From Lachnospiraceae bacterium P6B14 (lineage in GTDB: Bacteria; Bacillota; Clostridia; Lachnospirales; Lachnospiraceae), in the NCBI GenBank assembly GCA_000687695.1, contig JHWZ01000013.1:1-64000 (forward strand): 64,000 nt of DNA, given 5' to 3'. The notes beneath the pieces were generated by a model that saw only the letters and a program-made list of their open reading frames with translations, was not told the origin of the DNA and did not search any database. A program made the position numbers and the translations under genes. Each line of letters starts with the position of its first letter. Within the stretch, counting starts at the first letter, position 1. Below are positions 1 to 6,615 of the stretch, in pieces.

Positions 1-50
1 ATGCAGCAGTCGTGCTTATCCTTGGCAACGTCGATTCCAACATAGATCAT
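1..50 (-). CDS. IS110-family transposase (DEDD recombinase), N-terminal fragment
   Basis: Read on the minus strand from the ATG at 48-50, the frame gives MIYVGIDVAKDKHDCC and runs off the window edge. This is the characteristic N-terminus of IS110-family recombinases; the Asp in VGIDVAK is the first acidic residue of the DEDD RuvC-like catalytic site. A strong ribosome binding site (AAGGAGGG on the minus strand, about 61-68) lies eight or so bases upstream. Only 16 codons are visible, so integrity cannot be judged. The non-coding stretch behind it (51 to about 340) would be the left end of the element. Confidence 0.8.
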   Translation of the reverse strand, partial: MIYVGIDVAKDKHDCC

Positions 51-115
51 AGAGATGACCCTCCTTGTAGTAGTATTTGATGCTGTAAGACCCACAGGGC
101 TCTCTGTTCGTGTAA

Positions 116-282
116 CCTCGTTCTACATAAACCGTCATGCGGTATCTAACTGATTAACATTGTAACAAAGAGGCTGTGGTTGGAGCCTTTCAGTAACCGT
201 CTATGCGGTAGGAGGGCAAAACCAATCCACAGCATCTCCAACATCATACCTCATACCTATCCAAAGGTAAAGGGGTATGAGG
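116..282 (-). ncRNA. candidate IS110 bridge RNA (seekRNA) in the element's left end
   Basis: On the minus strand, just upstream of the recombinase start, three structures follow one another. First is a perfect 9-bp hairpin (274-282 with 249-257). Second is an 11-bp stem with one bulge (173-183 with 222-233) closing a large loop. Third is a broken stem (116-127 with 161-173) closing another large loop. Each large loop carries a small hairpin of nearly the same sequence, ACCG-N5/6-CGGT (196-209 and 131-143). A 5' hairpin, then two guide loops, then the recombinase ORF is the layout known for IS110/IS621 bridge RNAs, and about 167 nt is close to their length. The function is inferred; the pairings are read directly. 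Confidence 0.6.
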
Positions 283-348
283 AAGTGATAAAGACCTTGG
301 AGAGGGTCTCTAAACACTACTACTATATAATACGAGGAGGATAAGTCA

Positions 349-490
349 GTGAATAATCTTGTGGATTTACTTAGAGAATGCAAAAGTGGTATGTTCGGTG
401 TCGGTCGGGGAACAGTCGATGATCCTGCGGAGTAGTTGCAACTCTGAGATTTACGATAGACTTAGTGAACTGGAACAGGAGGAGTCATGA
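349..490 (+). pseudogene. possible frameshifted remnant of a small gene
   Basis: A GTG at 349 with a good ribosome binding site (GAGGAGG, about 334-340) opens a frame that looks coding (contains GMFGVGRGTVDDPAE) but stops at 433-435. One frame over, the sequence continues as CNSEIYDRLSELEQEES and ends at 488-490 in an ATGA overlap with the next gene. The two halves read like one protein joined by a single frameshift between about 430 and 440. I do not recognise the protein. It lies at or next to the IS110 left end, whose exact boundary is not visible, so damage by insertion is possible. Confidence 0.35.
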
Positions 491-1182
491 TTTATATAAC
501 CGGAGATGTCCACAGGCGGTTTGGACGGCTTGAGCATTTTTGTAAGGAGAACAAAACGACATCGAAAGATGTGATGATAGTGTTGGGCGATGCAAGTCTT
601 AACTATTATCTGAACGAAAAGGATCTTCGGTTAAAGGAAAGGGTGAGAAGAATCCCCTTGACATTTTTCTTCATTCACGGCAATCATGAGGAGCGTCCTT
701 ATTTGGTTGCCGGATATGAAGAAAAATAATGGAAAAACGGAATAGTGTATACTGATCCACGATATCCGAATCAGCTTTTTGCAAAGGACGGAGAAATCTA
801 TGATCTGGCCGGTCGGCAGACAATCGTCATCGGTGGTGCATATAGTGTTGGAAAACCGATTCGATTGGAACGGGGTATGCCATGGTTTCCGAGCGAGCAA
901 CCAGATGACGAGACAAAAAAACGGGTTTTGGAAAGGCTAGCTGGGAAAGAATGGAGGGTGGATGATGTTTTGACGCATACCTGTCCGTATGAGTATATTC
1001 CTAAGCATCTTTTTCTGGGAAACGTTAATCAGGCGTCTGTTGACCACACGACGGAGTATTGGTTACAGAAGATAGAGAACAGGCTTTCCTATGACAGATG
1101 GTTTTATGGGCATTATCATGGAAATCATCAAGATGGAAAGCTCCGATGCCTGTATAAGGAGATCGAAGCATTTGCAGGCTGA
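487..1182 (+). pseudogene. metallophosphatase interrupted by one in-frame TAA
   Basis: This is a calcineurin-like metallophosphoesterase split by a stop at 727-729. All hallmark motifs are present in one continuous frame across the stop: GDVH near residue 6, GDAS near 35, GNHE near 61, then after the stop TH near 170 and GHYH near 215. The second half starts INSIDE the fold (YTDPRYPNQLFAKDG), so it is not a separate gene. The ribosome binding site AGGAGGAG precedes the ATG at 487. Relatives in Clostridia are single proteins of this size. A nonsense mutation is the simplest reading; recoding of TAA is unlikely. The frame being intact elsewhere points to a recent event. Confidence 0.75.
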
Positions 1183-1220
1183 CTTATATGGTCATAGAGA
1201 TAGCGGACAACAGAAAAGCT

Positions 1221-1249
1221 TTGCAGGAAGTGTAGTTGTGTGTTATAAT
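1221..1249 (+). promoter_or_regulatory. sigma-A type promoter for the 80-aa gene
   Basis: TTGCAG (1221-1226), a 17-bp spacer and a perfect TATAAT (1244-1249), 24 bp ahead of the start codon at 1274. A ribosome binding site (GGAAGTGAGGTG) lies between. Confidence 0.6.
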
Positions 1250-1273
1250 GTAGCAAGGAAGTGAGGTGATTGC

Positions 1274-1516
1274 ATGATTAATTTCGACATTGATGCATTG
1301 ATTAAGAGTGGCGTGGATAAGGATAAACTGTCCGCTGATTTAAAGCGTTTAGGAGACATTGTCTTTCATATTCAGAACATAACAGAATCTGACATTGAAG
1401 AGGCAAAAGCGATCCTAAAGGAGTATAATGATAACGGATTTAATGTCTATGAAGAATCTGATAAAGATTTTAAAGACGAGTTGATTGACTGGGCTATGTC
1501 CAGAGTAAAGTATTGA
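1274..1516 (+). CDS. hypothetical 80-aa acidic protein
   Basis: Not recognised. The protein starts MINFDIDALIKSGVDKDKL and is rich in Asp, Glu and Lys. No signal peptide or membrane segment is visible. The middle (KRLGDIVFHIQNITESDIEEA) looks helical and could be a small helical fold. It has its own promoter and ribosome binding site and sits between two damaged phosphatase genes. Small acidic proteins beside accessory genes can be antitoxins or phage-type inhibitors, but nothing here shows that. Confidence 0.6.
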   Translation: MINFDIDALIKSGVDKDKLSADLKRLGDIVFHIQNITESDIEEAKAILKEYNDNGFNVYEESDKDFKDELIDWAMSRVKY

Positions 1517-1666
1517 ATATTACAGAATCCCACTACAGAAGTACCTTGAAACGATTTCGAGACAACTGACTGGGAGGAATGGTACTTTGCTCACTGGCAT
1601 CGTGATGAGAGTATAGGTGATTTACACTGTTTGTACTACGAAATTATCGAATTGGACTTAGAATGA
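1517..1666 (+). pseudogene. C-terminal remnant of a second metallophosphatase
   Basis: One frame reads NPTTEVP, a stop at about 1549-1551, then NDFETTDWEEWYFAH, WHRDESIGDLHCLYYE and so on to the stop at 1664-1666. WYFAHWH followed by a short tail matches the last metal-binding motif of metallophosphoesterases (compare WFYGHYH in the broken gene at 487-1182). No start or N-terminal motifs exist, so this is the tail of a lost gene. The sequence differs from the neighbouring phosphatase, so it is a divergent paralogue rather than a recent duplicate. Confidence 0.6.
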
Positions 1667-1684
1667 TAGAACGGAGGATCCTTC

Positions 1685-3439
1685 ATGAGTAATCAGGAAA
1701 ACAAAGAGTTTTTATCAGATGAGAAGGTTGACGAACTGATCAAGCTCGCCAAAGAAGGTGACAACGATGCCTGGATGAGTCTGTATAATAATTATGAAAG
1801 ATATGTTTGGTTTCGTGTTGAAGAATTGTCAAAAGGGGTTGCTAATGATAAAAATTCCAAGGATGACCTTTTTGAAGACGGTTGGTGTGGATTTGTTGAT
1901 GCACTTAGAAACTATGATCCCCAAAAAGGAAAACTATCAACTTTTGCTAAAAAATATATTGACGGAGAGATAATCAAGGGGATTAAAAGGGAGACCAATC
2001 CTTTGGGCATAAAAGGCTTACCCAAAGAGGGCGGCAAGCTCAAAAGAGTGTCCTATGAGGATGCACATGAGTTACATCCGGCATTGGCTGCCGAAATAGA
2101 ATCCGCTATCGAGAAGTCAAAAGAACCTGTTTCGAGATTGACAAAGGCTGATTTGGATCTAAAAGAGCCGGAAGATAAAAGCTTGTATTCCGGTGAGGCT
2201 AAAAATACACTTCAGATTATGGAAGTTCTCAGACTCCTTACGGATGAGAAGCACAGTCTTACAAAGGCAGAACTTGCTGAGCAGTTGCATACCTATCGTG
2301 CAGGTAAATACCTTCTTGATACCCCCATCATACCGGATAATACGATTACCTCGCTTATGGACAAGATCCTCAGCGAGGTGAACCCGGATCGATACATCGA
2401 AGAAGATGTCGAGAATGAAATTAAGTCGAATGATGGAGACTATCGGATTAAATATTCCGGTTACAAAGAGGACGCTTTATGGAAGAAAACACATAAGGAA
2501 AAAGGTGAAAAAGCACCGGCTATTACAGAATTCAGATACACGCATAAGCTTGATTATGACGCTTTGGACAGGCTGATTCAGATCATCACCTTTTCAGATT
2601 TTCTTTCTTATGAGATGAAAAATGATCTGATCGATCGTCTGGTGTCCTTGGGGAGTGTATATTATGAGTCGGAATTCTGGGATGGTGAGAAGCTCAAGTT
2701 CAATCCGAACGGAATCCATGGAAGGTTTACCAAAAGGAATATGCAGGGCGGCCCTGATGTGATGAAGAATATCCGCGTGATTCAGGAAGCGATGAATAAA
2801 GCGGCGCAGGTTCGCTTCAAGTTTAACCGCTATACCGAAGATTATGGAATGGTACATAAAACCGAATGGTGGCATACGTTAAGCCCTTATCATCTTGTGG
2901 TTTATCAGGACAGATATTACTGTATCGGTTTAAGAGGTGAAAATGACACAGGTAATCCGCTGATTAAAACTTACGGGTATGACACGAGTGTCACAATGAA
3001 GGAGCATCTTGAAAAGGAAAGGATTTGGCATTATCGCGTGGATTTGATGTCAGATGTTGAAATACGTCTTGATGAAAACGGAAACAGAGTGCCGATGCGT
3101 GTATTCTCCTTCCAGGGGCTTCCTATCCAGAATATCAACTGGAATCCGGAAAAATATATGGCCGAGCACATGAACATGGCATTTGATAAGCCGCGTCCGA
3201 TTAGACTGAAGATAAAGAATACAGACTATACGATGCTCCATGATTGGTTCGGTGATCACTATAGGAAGACAGTCATTGATTGCGAGGATGGGTATGATAT
3301 TGTGGAGGTGACGTGTTCGCCGTTTATGATGGTGCACTGGGCGATGCAGTACGGTGATGCTGTGGAAGTGATGGATGAGGAGCTAAGGAAACAGATTCGT
3401 GAGGAAGCAGAAAGGATGGTGGAGAGATATGGTAAGTGA
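1685..3439 (+). CDS. sigma-70 region 2 - winged HTH - WYL fusion regulator
   Basis: This 584-aa protein appears to join two regulator types. Residues about 10-115 resemble sigma-70 region 2: an alternating Trp/Tyr-rich stretch (WMSLYNNYERYVWFRVEEL), an acidic DDLFEDGWCGFVDAL helix, and NYDPQKGKLSTFAKKYIDGE, the segment that in sigma factors contacts core polymerase and the -10 element. Residues about 180-245 look like the winged helix of WYL regulators (MEVLRLLTDEKHSLTKAEL). Residues about 370-560 resemble a WYL ligand domain (VRFKFNRYTED, SPYHLVVYQDRYYCIG, YRVDLMSDVEI). The usual sigma region 4 is not seen. The start has a GGAGGATCC ribosome binding site. The protein likely controls nearby accessory genes in response to a nucleic-acid-like ligand; that role is inference. 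Confidence 0.6.
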   Translation: MSNQENKEFLSDEKVDELIKLAKEGDNDAWMSLYNNYERYVWFRVEELSKGVANDKNSKDDLFEDGWCGFVDALRNYDPQKGKLSTFAKKYIDGEIIKGIKRETNPLGIKGLPKEGGKLKRVSYEDAHELHPALAAEIESAIEKSKEPVSRLTKADLDLKEPEDKSLYSGEAKNTLQIMEVLRLLTDEKHSLTKAELAEQLHTYRAGKYLLDTPIIPDNTITSLMDKILSEVNPDRYIEEDVENEIKSNDGDYRIKYSGYKEDALWKKTHKEKGEKAPAITEFRYTHKLDYDALDRLIQIITFSDFLSYEMKNDLIDRLVSLGSVYYESEFWDGEKLKFNPNGIHGRFTKRNMQGGPDVMKNIRVIQEAMNKAAQVRFKFNRYTEDYGMVHKTEWWHTLSPYHLVVYQDRYYCIGLRGENDTGNPLIKTYGYDTSVTMKEHLEKERIWHYRVDLMSDVEIRLDENGNRVPMRVFSFQGLPIQNINWNPEKYMAEHMNMAFDKPRPIRLKIKNTDYTMLHDWFGDHYRKTVIDCEDGYDIVEVTCSPFMMVHWAMQYGDAVEVMDEELRKQIREEAERMVERYGK

Positions 3440-4094
3440 AGAGCAGGAGATCGAAAGGCAGGAGATCGAAAAATGGAAGGAAGTGTTTAAAGATAGAAAA
3501 CTAGAGATTAGCGAGGACGATGAAACTTTAGCAAAGGTGATGATTGGGCTAAATCGTAATAAAATATTTTGTTCTTTTAACTTACAAACAAAAGATGATA
3601 TTGAAAAAAAACTGAGAAGAATTCTTGGAGCTGAGTATAAAGATAGAGTGTTCGTCAAAGAAACAGGGTTTTCTCCTGAAGAATGGGTAGGGAAAAACAA
3701 TGGAAGAATGAAATGGGCCAATCAAATGGTTTTAGATATATACAAAAAAACAAGAAGAGAATTAGATGATAAACAAAAGCTCCATTTTTCATACATAAAG
3801 TTTGCGAGACATAGGGACACACACGAGATATACGGAATTGCTGGTTGTAAAAGCTTGTTTAAAAAGAAATCTTGTTCGGACTTAGAATTCTATAGTATAA
3901 TGGATCAAAAAAAAGGATGTAAAGAACCGTATAATATGGATAGATGGGCAAGGGTTCCGTATTATATGTTATATAATAATCTCGAATGGTATACAGATGA
4001 AGTTCTTATTCTTAAAAATGTCGATGATAGTGATAGTAATGAAGCATATTCAAATGAATTACTCTTACAGAGAATGTTCAACCTCTTCGACTAA
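3429..4094 (+). CDS. hypothetical protein, 221 aa, coupled to the sigma-WYL gene
   Basis: Not recognised. I start it at the ATG at 3429 (MVSEEQEIERQEIEKWKEV), which overlaps the end of the sigma-WYL gene by 11 bp and has GGTGGAGAG just upstream; the frame is open a further ten codons. The first third is highly charged and probably coiled coil. The rest contains ARHRDTHEIYGIAGCKSL and ends RMFNLFD. Base use is visibly more AT-rich than in the core genes further along, as expected for transferred DNA. The overlap suggests it is made with, and may act with, the regulator. Confidence 0.6.
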   Translation: MVSEEQEIERQEIEKWKEVFKDRKLEISEDDETLAKVMIGLNRNKIFCSFNLQTKDDIEKKLRRILGAEYKDRVFVKETGFSPEEWVGKNNGRMKWANQMVLDIYKKTRRELDDKQKLHFSYIKFARHRDTHEIYGIAGCKSLFKKKSCSDLEFYSIMDQKKGCKEPYNMDRWARVPYYMLYNNLEWYTDEVLILKNVDDSDSNEAYSNELLLQRMFNLFD

Positions 4095-4095
4095 C

Positions 4096-4179
4096 ATCCT
4101 CAACATTCTGAGGATACCCGTCTCAATAATATAAGTGAAACCAAAAACAGAGCTGCGGCCGCCTGGCAGTGGCTTTTTT
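4096..4179 (+). promoter_or_regulatory. repeated leader cassette, copy 1 (inverted repeat + terminator hairpin)
   Basis: A 7-bp inverted repeat ATCCTCA-N6-TGAGGAT (4096-4115) is followed by ten bases, then ATAATATAAGTGAAAC, then a 10+10 hairpin AGCTGCGGCC/GGCAGTGGCT (4151-4174) with a run of five T. The same order and spacing recur at 6493 and 8920. The hairpin plus T run looks like an intrinsic terminator placed directly ahead of the ribosome binding site of the next gene, so it may act as an attenuator. Confidence 0.65.
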
Positions 4180-4200
4180 AGCCGGCAAAGGAGGGTTACG

Positions 4201-4470
4201 ATGGACGGAGGAATCAAGTTTAAGGAAATAAGAGAGTATATTTCTAGAATTGATCGTATATCAATCAGCTTTGAAGATAGGAGTTATGACAATTATTTTT
4301 CAATCATGGATGTACCGGAGGGTAAGTACGACGAAATGTATGTTTTCGGAATCGGAATGGTTCATGTGGAGTTTCCGAAGGACAAAGAAGACGAGTCGGA
4401 TTCAATCGCCCCGAGTAAATGCGAAATGCTTCCGGCACTTGAAATCTATTTACGTGACAGACCAAGATGA
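4201..4470 (+). CDS. hypothetical protein, 89 aa
   Basis: Not recognised. The start at 4201 is set by AAAGGAGGGTTACG; the longer open frame upstream runs through the repeated leader and is rejected. The protein begins MDGGIKFKEIREYISRIDR and contains the pattern SISFEDRSYDNYFSIMDVPEG, then EMYVFGIGMVHVEF, which looks like a small beta-rich domain. No signal peptide is seen. The segment EYISRIDRISI with VPEGKYDEMYVFGIG resembles small Lachnospiraceae proteins of unknown role, but I cannot name a family. It heads a two-gene unit with the 116-aa gene. Confidence 0.6.
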   Translation: MDGGIKFKEIREYISRIDRISISFEDRSYDNYFSIMDVPEGKYDEMYVFGIGMVHVEFPKDKEDESDSIAPSKCEMLPALEIYLRDRPR

Positions 4471-4497
4471 AAAAAGAAAAACAAGGAGGTTTGAATT

Positions 4498-4848
4498 ATG
4501 AAAAGAGAAGGATATTCATTTTATTTTATTGTTGATTCTGAGGATAAGAATATAACTCTGAATGATAATGCTATACAGGAAACTATGGATAAGGTTGTTT
4601 CTGACACCCTTATTTCTCTTTATACTACTATAGCTGGATCAAATACTAGAGATTCTCTTTTTATGAAAAAAGAATTTCAGGATAATGATTTAGATTCTAT
4701 AATGATTATTTTTGTTAATAAAGATTTAGAAACAATCTTTATTGGAAATAGTTATGTAAAAAAGGTATATGATATAATCAAAGAAAACAATACAAGTGTC
4801 GATATGGCAGAAATAATAAGAAACTTTTTAAAAAACAATGGTTTTTGA
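4498..4848 (+). CDS. hypothetical protein, 116 aa, AT-rich
   Basis: Not recognised. A good ribosome binding site (ACAAGGAGG, 4480s) precedes the ATG. The protein starts MKREGYSFYFIVDSEDKNIT and has an alternating hydrophobic strand (SIMIIFVNKDLETIFIG) and a C-terminal helix (MAEIIRNFLKNNGF). Codon use is strongly A/T at third positions, unlike the metabolic genes of the right half. It lies 27 bp after the 89-aa gene, so the two are probably cotranscribed, and it converges on the hip operon. Confidence 0.55.
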   Translation: MKREGYSFYFIVDSEDKNITLNDNAIQETMDKVVSDTLISLYTTIAGSNTRDSLFMKKEFQDNDLDSIMIIFVNKDLETIFIGNSYVKKVYDIIKENNTSVDMAEIIRNFLKNNGF

Positions 4849-4863
4849 GCCCATAGGCTCAAA
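4844..4863. terminator. hairpin between convergent genes
   Basis: TTTGAGCC-CATA-GGCTCAAA, an 8-bp perfect stem with a 4-base loop that overlaps the stop codon of the 116-aa gene and lies five bases beyond the end of hipT. There is no clear T run on either strand, so termination may be weak. Confidence 0.45.
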
Positions 4864-4868
4864 TCCTA

Positions 4869-5822
4869 TTACAAAAGCTTGATTCTATCCGTTACTATGC
4901 TTTTTAGATTCTCTTTGAGATCCGGTGTAATATAGGAATCCTCGATCTCGCAAAGATACATATTCTCTTGCTGCTTTAAGCTGTCAATCAGCCTAAGAGC
5001 AACGGATTTGTCGATATCACAGGTGGTGGCAAGTTTCAGAAAATCATTCTTGTGAAGGTTATTCTTTTTCCCGTTCAGCGTTAGAGCCAGCTGCTCGGTG
5101 TCGGCGGGATTGACGGAGTTTACGGGGAGCATATCGTATGCGTCGGAGAGAATATATGTGCCGCTTCCTTCATCCGTTTCTATAAGTGAGAAGTTTTTCA
5201 TATGCATGTCAGAGTTTCCGACAATATATGAGAATACAAGTCGGATGAAGAACTCTGTCATATCAAGACCATATCTGGAAGAATGCATTTTTATGATCTT
5301 TGAGCATTGCTCATAGGAACCTTTATACTTATCTTCGGTGAGTCGTTCCGAAAGCTGGCAGAAATCCTCCATAGCAAGGATTTTTCCATCAGCGCGGTCA
5401 ATACGTTTTGTAATATAAGCATAGCTATCTTGAGATTGCAGATATATTAATGCATGAGGAACAGTCTTGATGCCGGATTTTTCCGCCATCATCATTACCA
5501 GGTATTCTGCCTCGGGAAGGCAAGGGTATTCCTTAGTCTGGGGTTTCAGGATATATCCGGTGGGATGATTGACAAGTGTAAGTCGCGGTATGGTCCCACT
5601 GTTTTCAAGATGCAATGATAATTTCTTTTGAACGCCCGGTACTGTCAGACCTTTGTTTGTGTTTTTTATGGCTAGCTGCTCAAGGACATCTTCGGTTATG
5701 TCTATATCCGGGAGACTTTTTGTCCCGAAAAATCTTTTTACGCATGCGGAATGCCAGCGAGAAGAGAGTTCTTTCTCACTCGCGTTATCTTTGATAAGTT
5801 TTCCGCAGCATAGACATTTCAT
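4869..5822 (-). CDS. hipT: HipT-like serine/threonine kinase toxin with N-terminal zinc finger
   Basis: This 317-aa HipA-family kinase starts at the ATG at 5822, whose A is the last base of the upstream stop (TAATG). Residues 1-30 carry a probable zinc site (CLCCGK, then WHSACVKRFFG). Next are a glycine-loop region (GLTVPGVQKKLSL), the ATP lysine in GYILKPQ, the catalytic loop GNSDMHMKNF and the metal site LSDAYDML, so the kinase looks intact. The HipA N-terminal subdomain 1 is missing and is encoded by the separate gene just upstream, as in HipBST systems. HipA-type kinases inactivate translation factors (aminoacyl-tRNA synthetases in known cases); the target here is unknown. Confidence 0.8.
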   Translation of the reverse strand: MKCLCCGKLIKDNASEKELSSRWHSACVKRFFGTKSLPDIDITEDVLEQLAIKNTNKGLTVPGVQKKLSLHLENSGTIPRLTLVNHPTGYILKPQTKEYPCLPEAEYLVMMMAEKSGIKTVPHALIYLQSQDSYAYITKRIDRADGKILAMEDFCQLSERLTEDKYKGSYEQCSKIIKMHSSRYGLDMTEFFIRLVFSYIVGNSDMHMKNFSLIETDEGSGTYILSDAYDMLPVNSVNPADTEQLALTLNGKKNNLHKNDFLKLATTCDIDKSVALRLIDSLKQQENMYLCEIEDSYITPDLKENLKSIVTDRIKLL

Positions 5823-6148
5823 TATTCTTTCTCCATGATTGAAACATTTCCGATAGGGTCCTTGCACGCAACAAGTAAGATTCCAAATCGATCCCTTGCA
5901 TCCAATTTCCAATTTTGTACGACCAGGTTCAGCAGCCATCCTTCAGGTATCAATCCATCAAAGAATGCAAAGAGTGTTTTTGAAGAATAAGGCGTATTGG
6001 TGATCGGTAAGGTAAGGCTCACAGGGGATGGTGATTCTTTCTCAAGATACTTCGAATCGTACTCGAAAGAGTATCCTTCGTCAGTTTCACTCAGGAGTCC
6101 CGCCAATTCACCTCTGACCATCACCTGTGCAGTACGGTATTCACTCAT
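5822..6148 (-). CDS. hipS: HipS-like antitoxin (stand-alone HipA N-terminal subdomain)
   Basis: A 108-aa protein matching HipA N-terminal subdomain 1: AQVMVRGELAGLLSE, SVSLTLPITN-like SPVSLTLPITN, FFDGLIPEGWLL, WKLDARDRFGILL and ending DPIGNVSIMEKE. In tripartite HipBST loci the equivalent small protein is the antitoxin that neutralises the HipT kinase. I choose the ATG at 6148, with GGAAGG about nine bases upstream; an ATG at 6154 is the alternative but is too close to that site. The start overlaps the end of hipB by eight bases and the end overlaps hipT by one, so the three are translationally coupled. Confidence 0.8.
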   Translation of the reverse strand: MSEYRTAQVMVRGELAGLLSETDEGYSFEYDSKYLEKESPSPVSLTLPITNTPYSSKTLFAFFDGLIPEGWLLNLVVQNWKLDARDRFGILLVACKDPIGNVSIMEKE

Positions 6149-6350
6149 CGACATTTTCCTTCCTGCCCGGTACGGCTTCCATTCCAAACATAGCAAGTGC
6201 CTGATTGACCTTATCCATACGGACGGTAGTTTTTCCCTGCTCGAGTTCCCGCACGAAGCGAAGCCCAAGACCTGAGCGCATAGCAAACTCTGCCTGGGTT
6301 AAACCGGCTTTCTTTCGGCTTTTCTTTATAAACTGAGCTATATTATTCAT
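6141..6350 (-). CDS. hipB: HipB-like HTH_3 (XRE) DNA-binding protein
   Basis: A 69-aa single-domain XRE regulator: IAQFIKKSRKKAGLTQAEFA, then RSGLGLRFVRELEQGK (recognition helix) and a short tail. It is the first gene of the hipB-hipS-hipT operon. In known systems HipB binds operators at its own promoter and enhances repression with its partners. The three regularly spaced sites upstream (6370-6466), one of them over the -10 box, fit autoregulation. The start has GGTGATGAT upstream. Confidence 0.85.
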   Translation of the reverse strand: MNNIAQFIKKSRKKAGLTQAEFAMRSGLGLRFVRELEQGKTTVRMDKVNQALAMFGMEAVPGRKENVDE

Positions 6351-6367
6351 ATATCATCACCAAATCC

Positions 6368-6396
6368 ATATTACACCCTATCGGTTATAAAGTCAA
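6368..6396 (-). promoter_or_regulatory. hip operon promoter
   Basis: On the minus strand: TTGACT (6391-6396), a 17-bp spacer, TAATAT (6368-6373), 18 bp ahead of the hipB start. The -10 box overlaps the nearest operator-like site. Confidence 0.75.
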
Positions 6397-6466
6397 GGGA
6401 AAACGATAAAATTATACCTGTTAGGGATGAAATTAGTTAGGAATGTGTCGAATTATACCCGAAAGG
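6370..6466. promoter_or_regulatory. three operator-like sites in exact 41-bp register
   Basis: Plus-strand ATTAYACC-N5-GG occurs at 6370-6384 (ATTACACC), 6411-6425 (ATTATACC) and 6452-6466 (ATTATACC). The starts are 41 bp apart twice, about four helical turns, so all three face the same side of the helix. The first covers the hip -10 box. They are the best candidates for HipB (or HipBST) binding. Confidence 0.65.
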
Positions 6467-6492
6467 GGTTATAGAGAGAGGAAAAAGTATCC

Positions 6493-6577
6493 ATCCTCAA
6501 TATCCTGAGGATATCCATCTCCATAATATAGGTGAAACCAAAACAAAGAGCTGTTGCCGCCCGGCAGTGGCTTTTTT
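6493..6577 (+). promoter_or_regulatory. repeated leader cassette, copy 2
   Basis: ATCCTCA-N6-TGAGGAT (6493-6512), ten bases, ATAATATAGGTGAAAC, then AGCTGTTGCC/GGCAGTGGCT (6549-6572) with a GCCC loop and five T. Compared with copy 1 the left arm of the hairpin changed while pairing (with wobbles) was kept. It precedes the 125-aa gene and lies next to the hip operators. Confidence 0.65.
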
Positions 6578-6615
6578 CACCATGGAAACAGAACCACAAG
6601 AAACGGAGGTACACT

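Noticed and set aside
201-383. A 60-codon open frame on the minus strand in the IS110 left end
   Set aside because: It runs through the structured, probably non-coding bridge RNA region and has no ribosome binding site or recognisable protein pattern.
487-1182. TAA readthrough or stop-codon recoding as the normal way to make the phosphatase
   Set aside because: TAA is not used for selenocysteine or pyrrolysine, no recoding structure is seen, and no other gene here carries an internal TAA.
4135-4200. N-terminal extension of the 89-aa gene into the leader; similar extension at 6532-6615
   Set aside because: Both lie in the repeated leader hairpin, and good ribosome binding sites point to starts at 4201 and 6616.
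6505-6529. Sigma-A promoter inside the leader cassette, with CTGAGG as -35 and TAATAT as -10
   Set aside because: The spacer is 13 bp in each copy, too short for a standard sigma-A promoter; a non-standard sigma remains possible and is noted in the finding.
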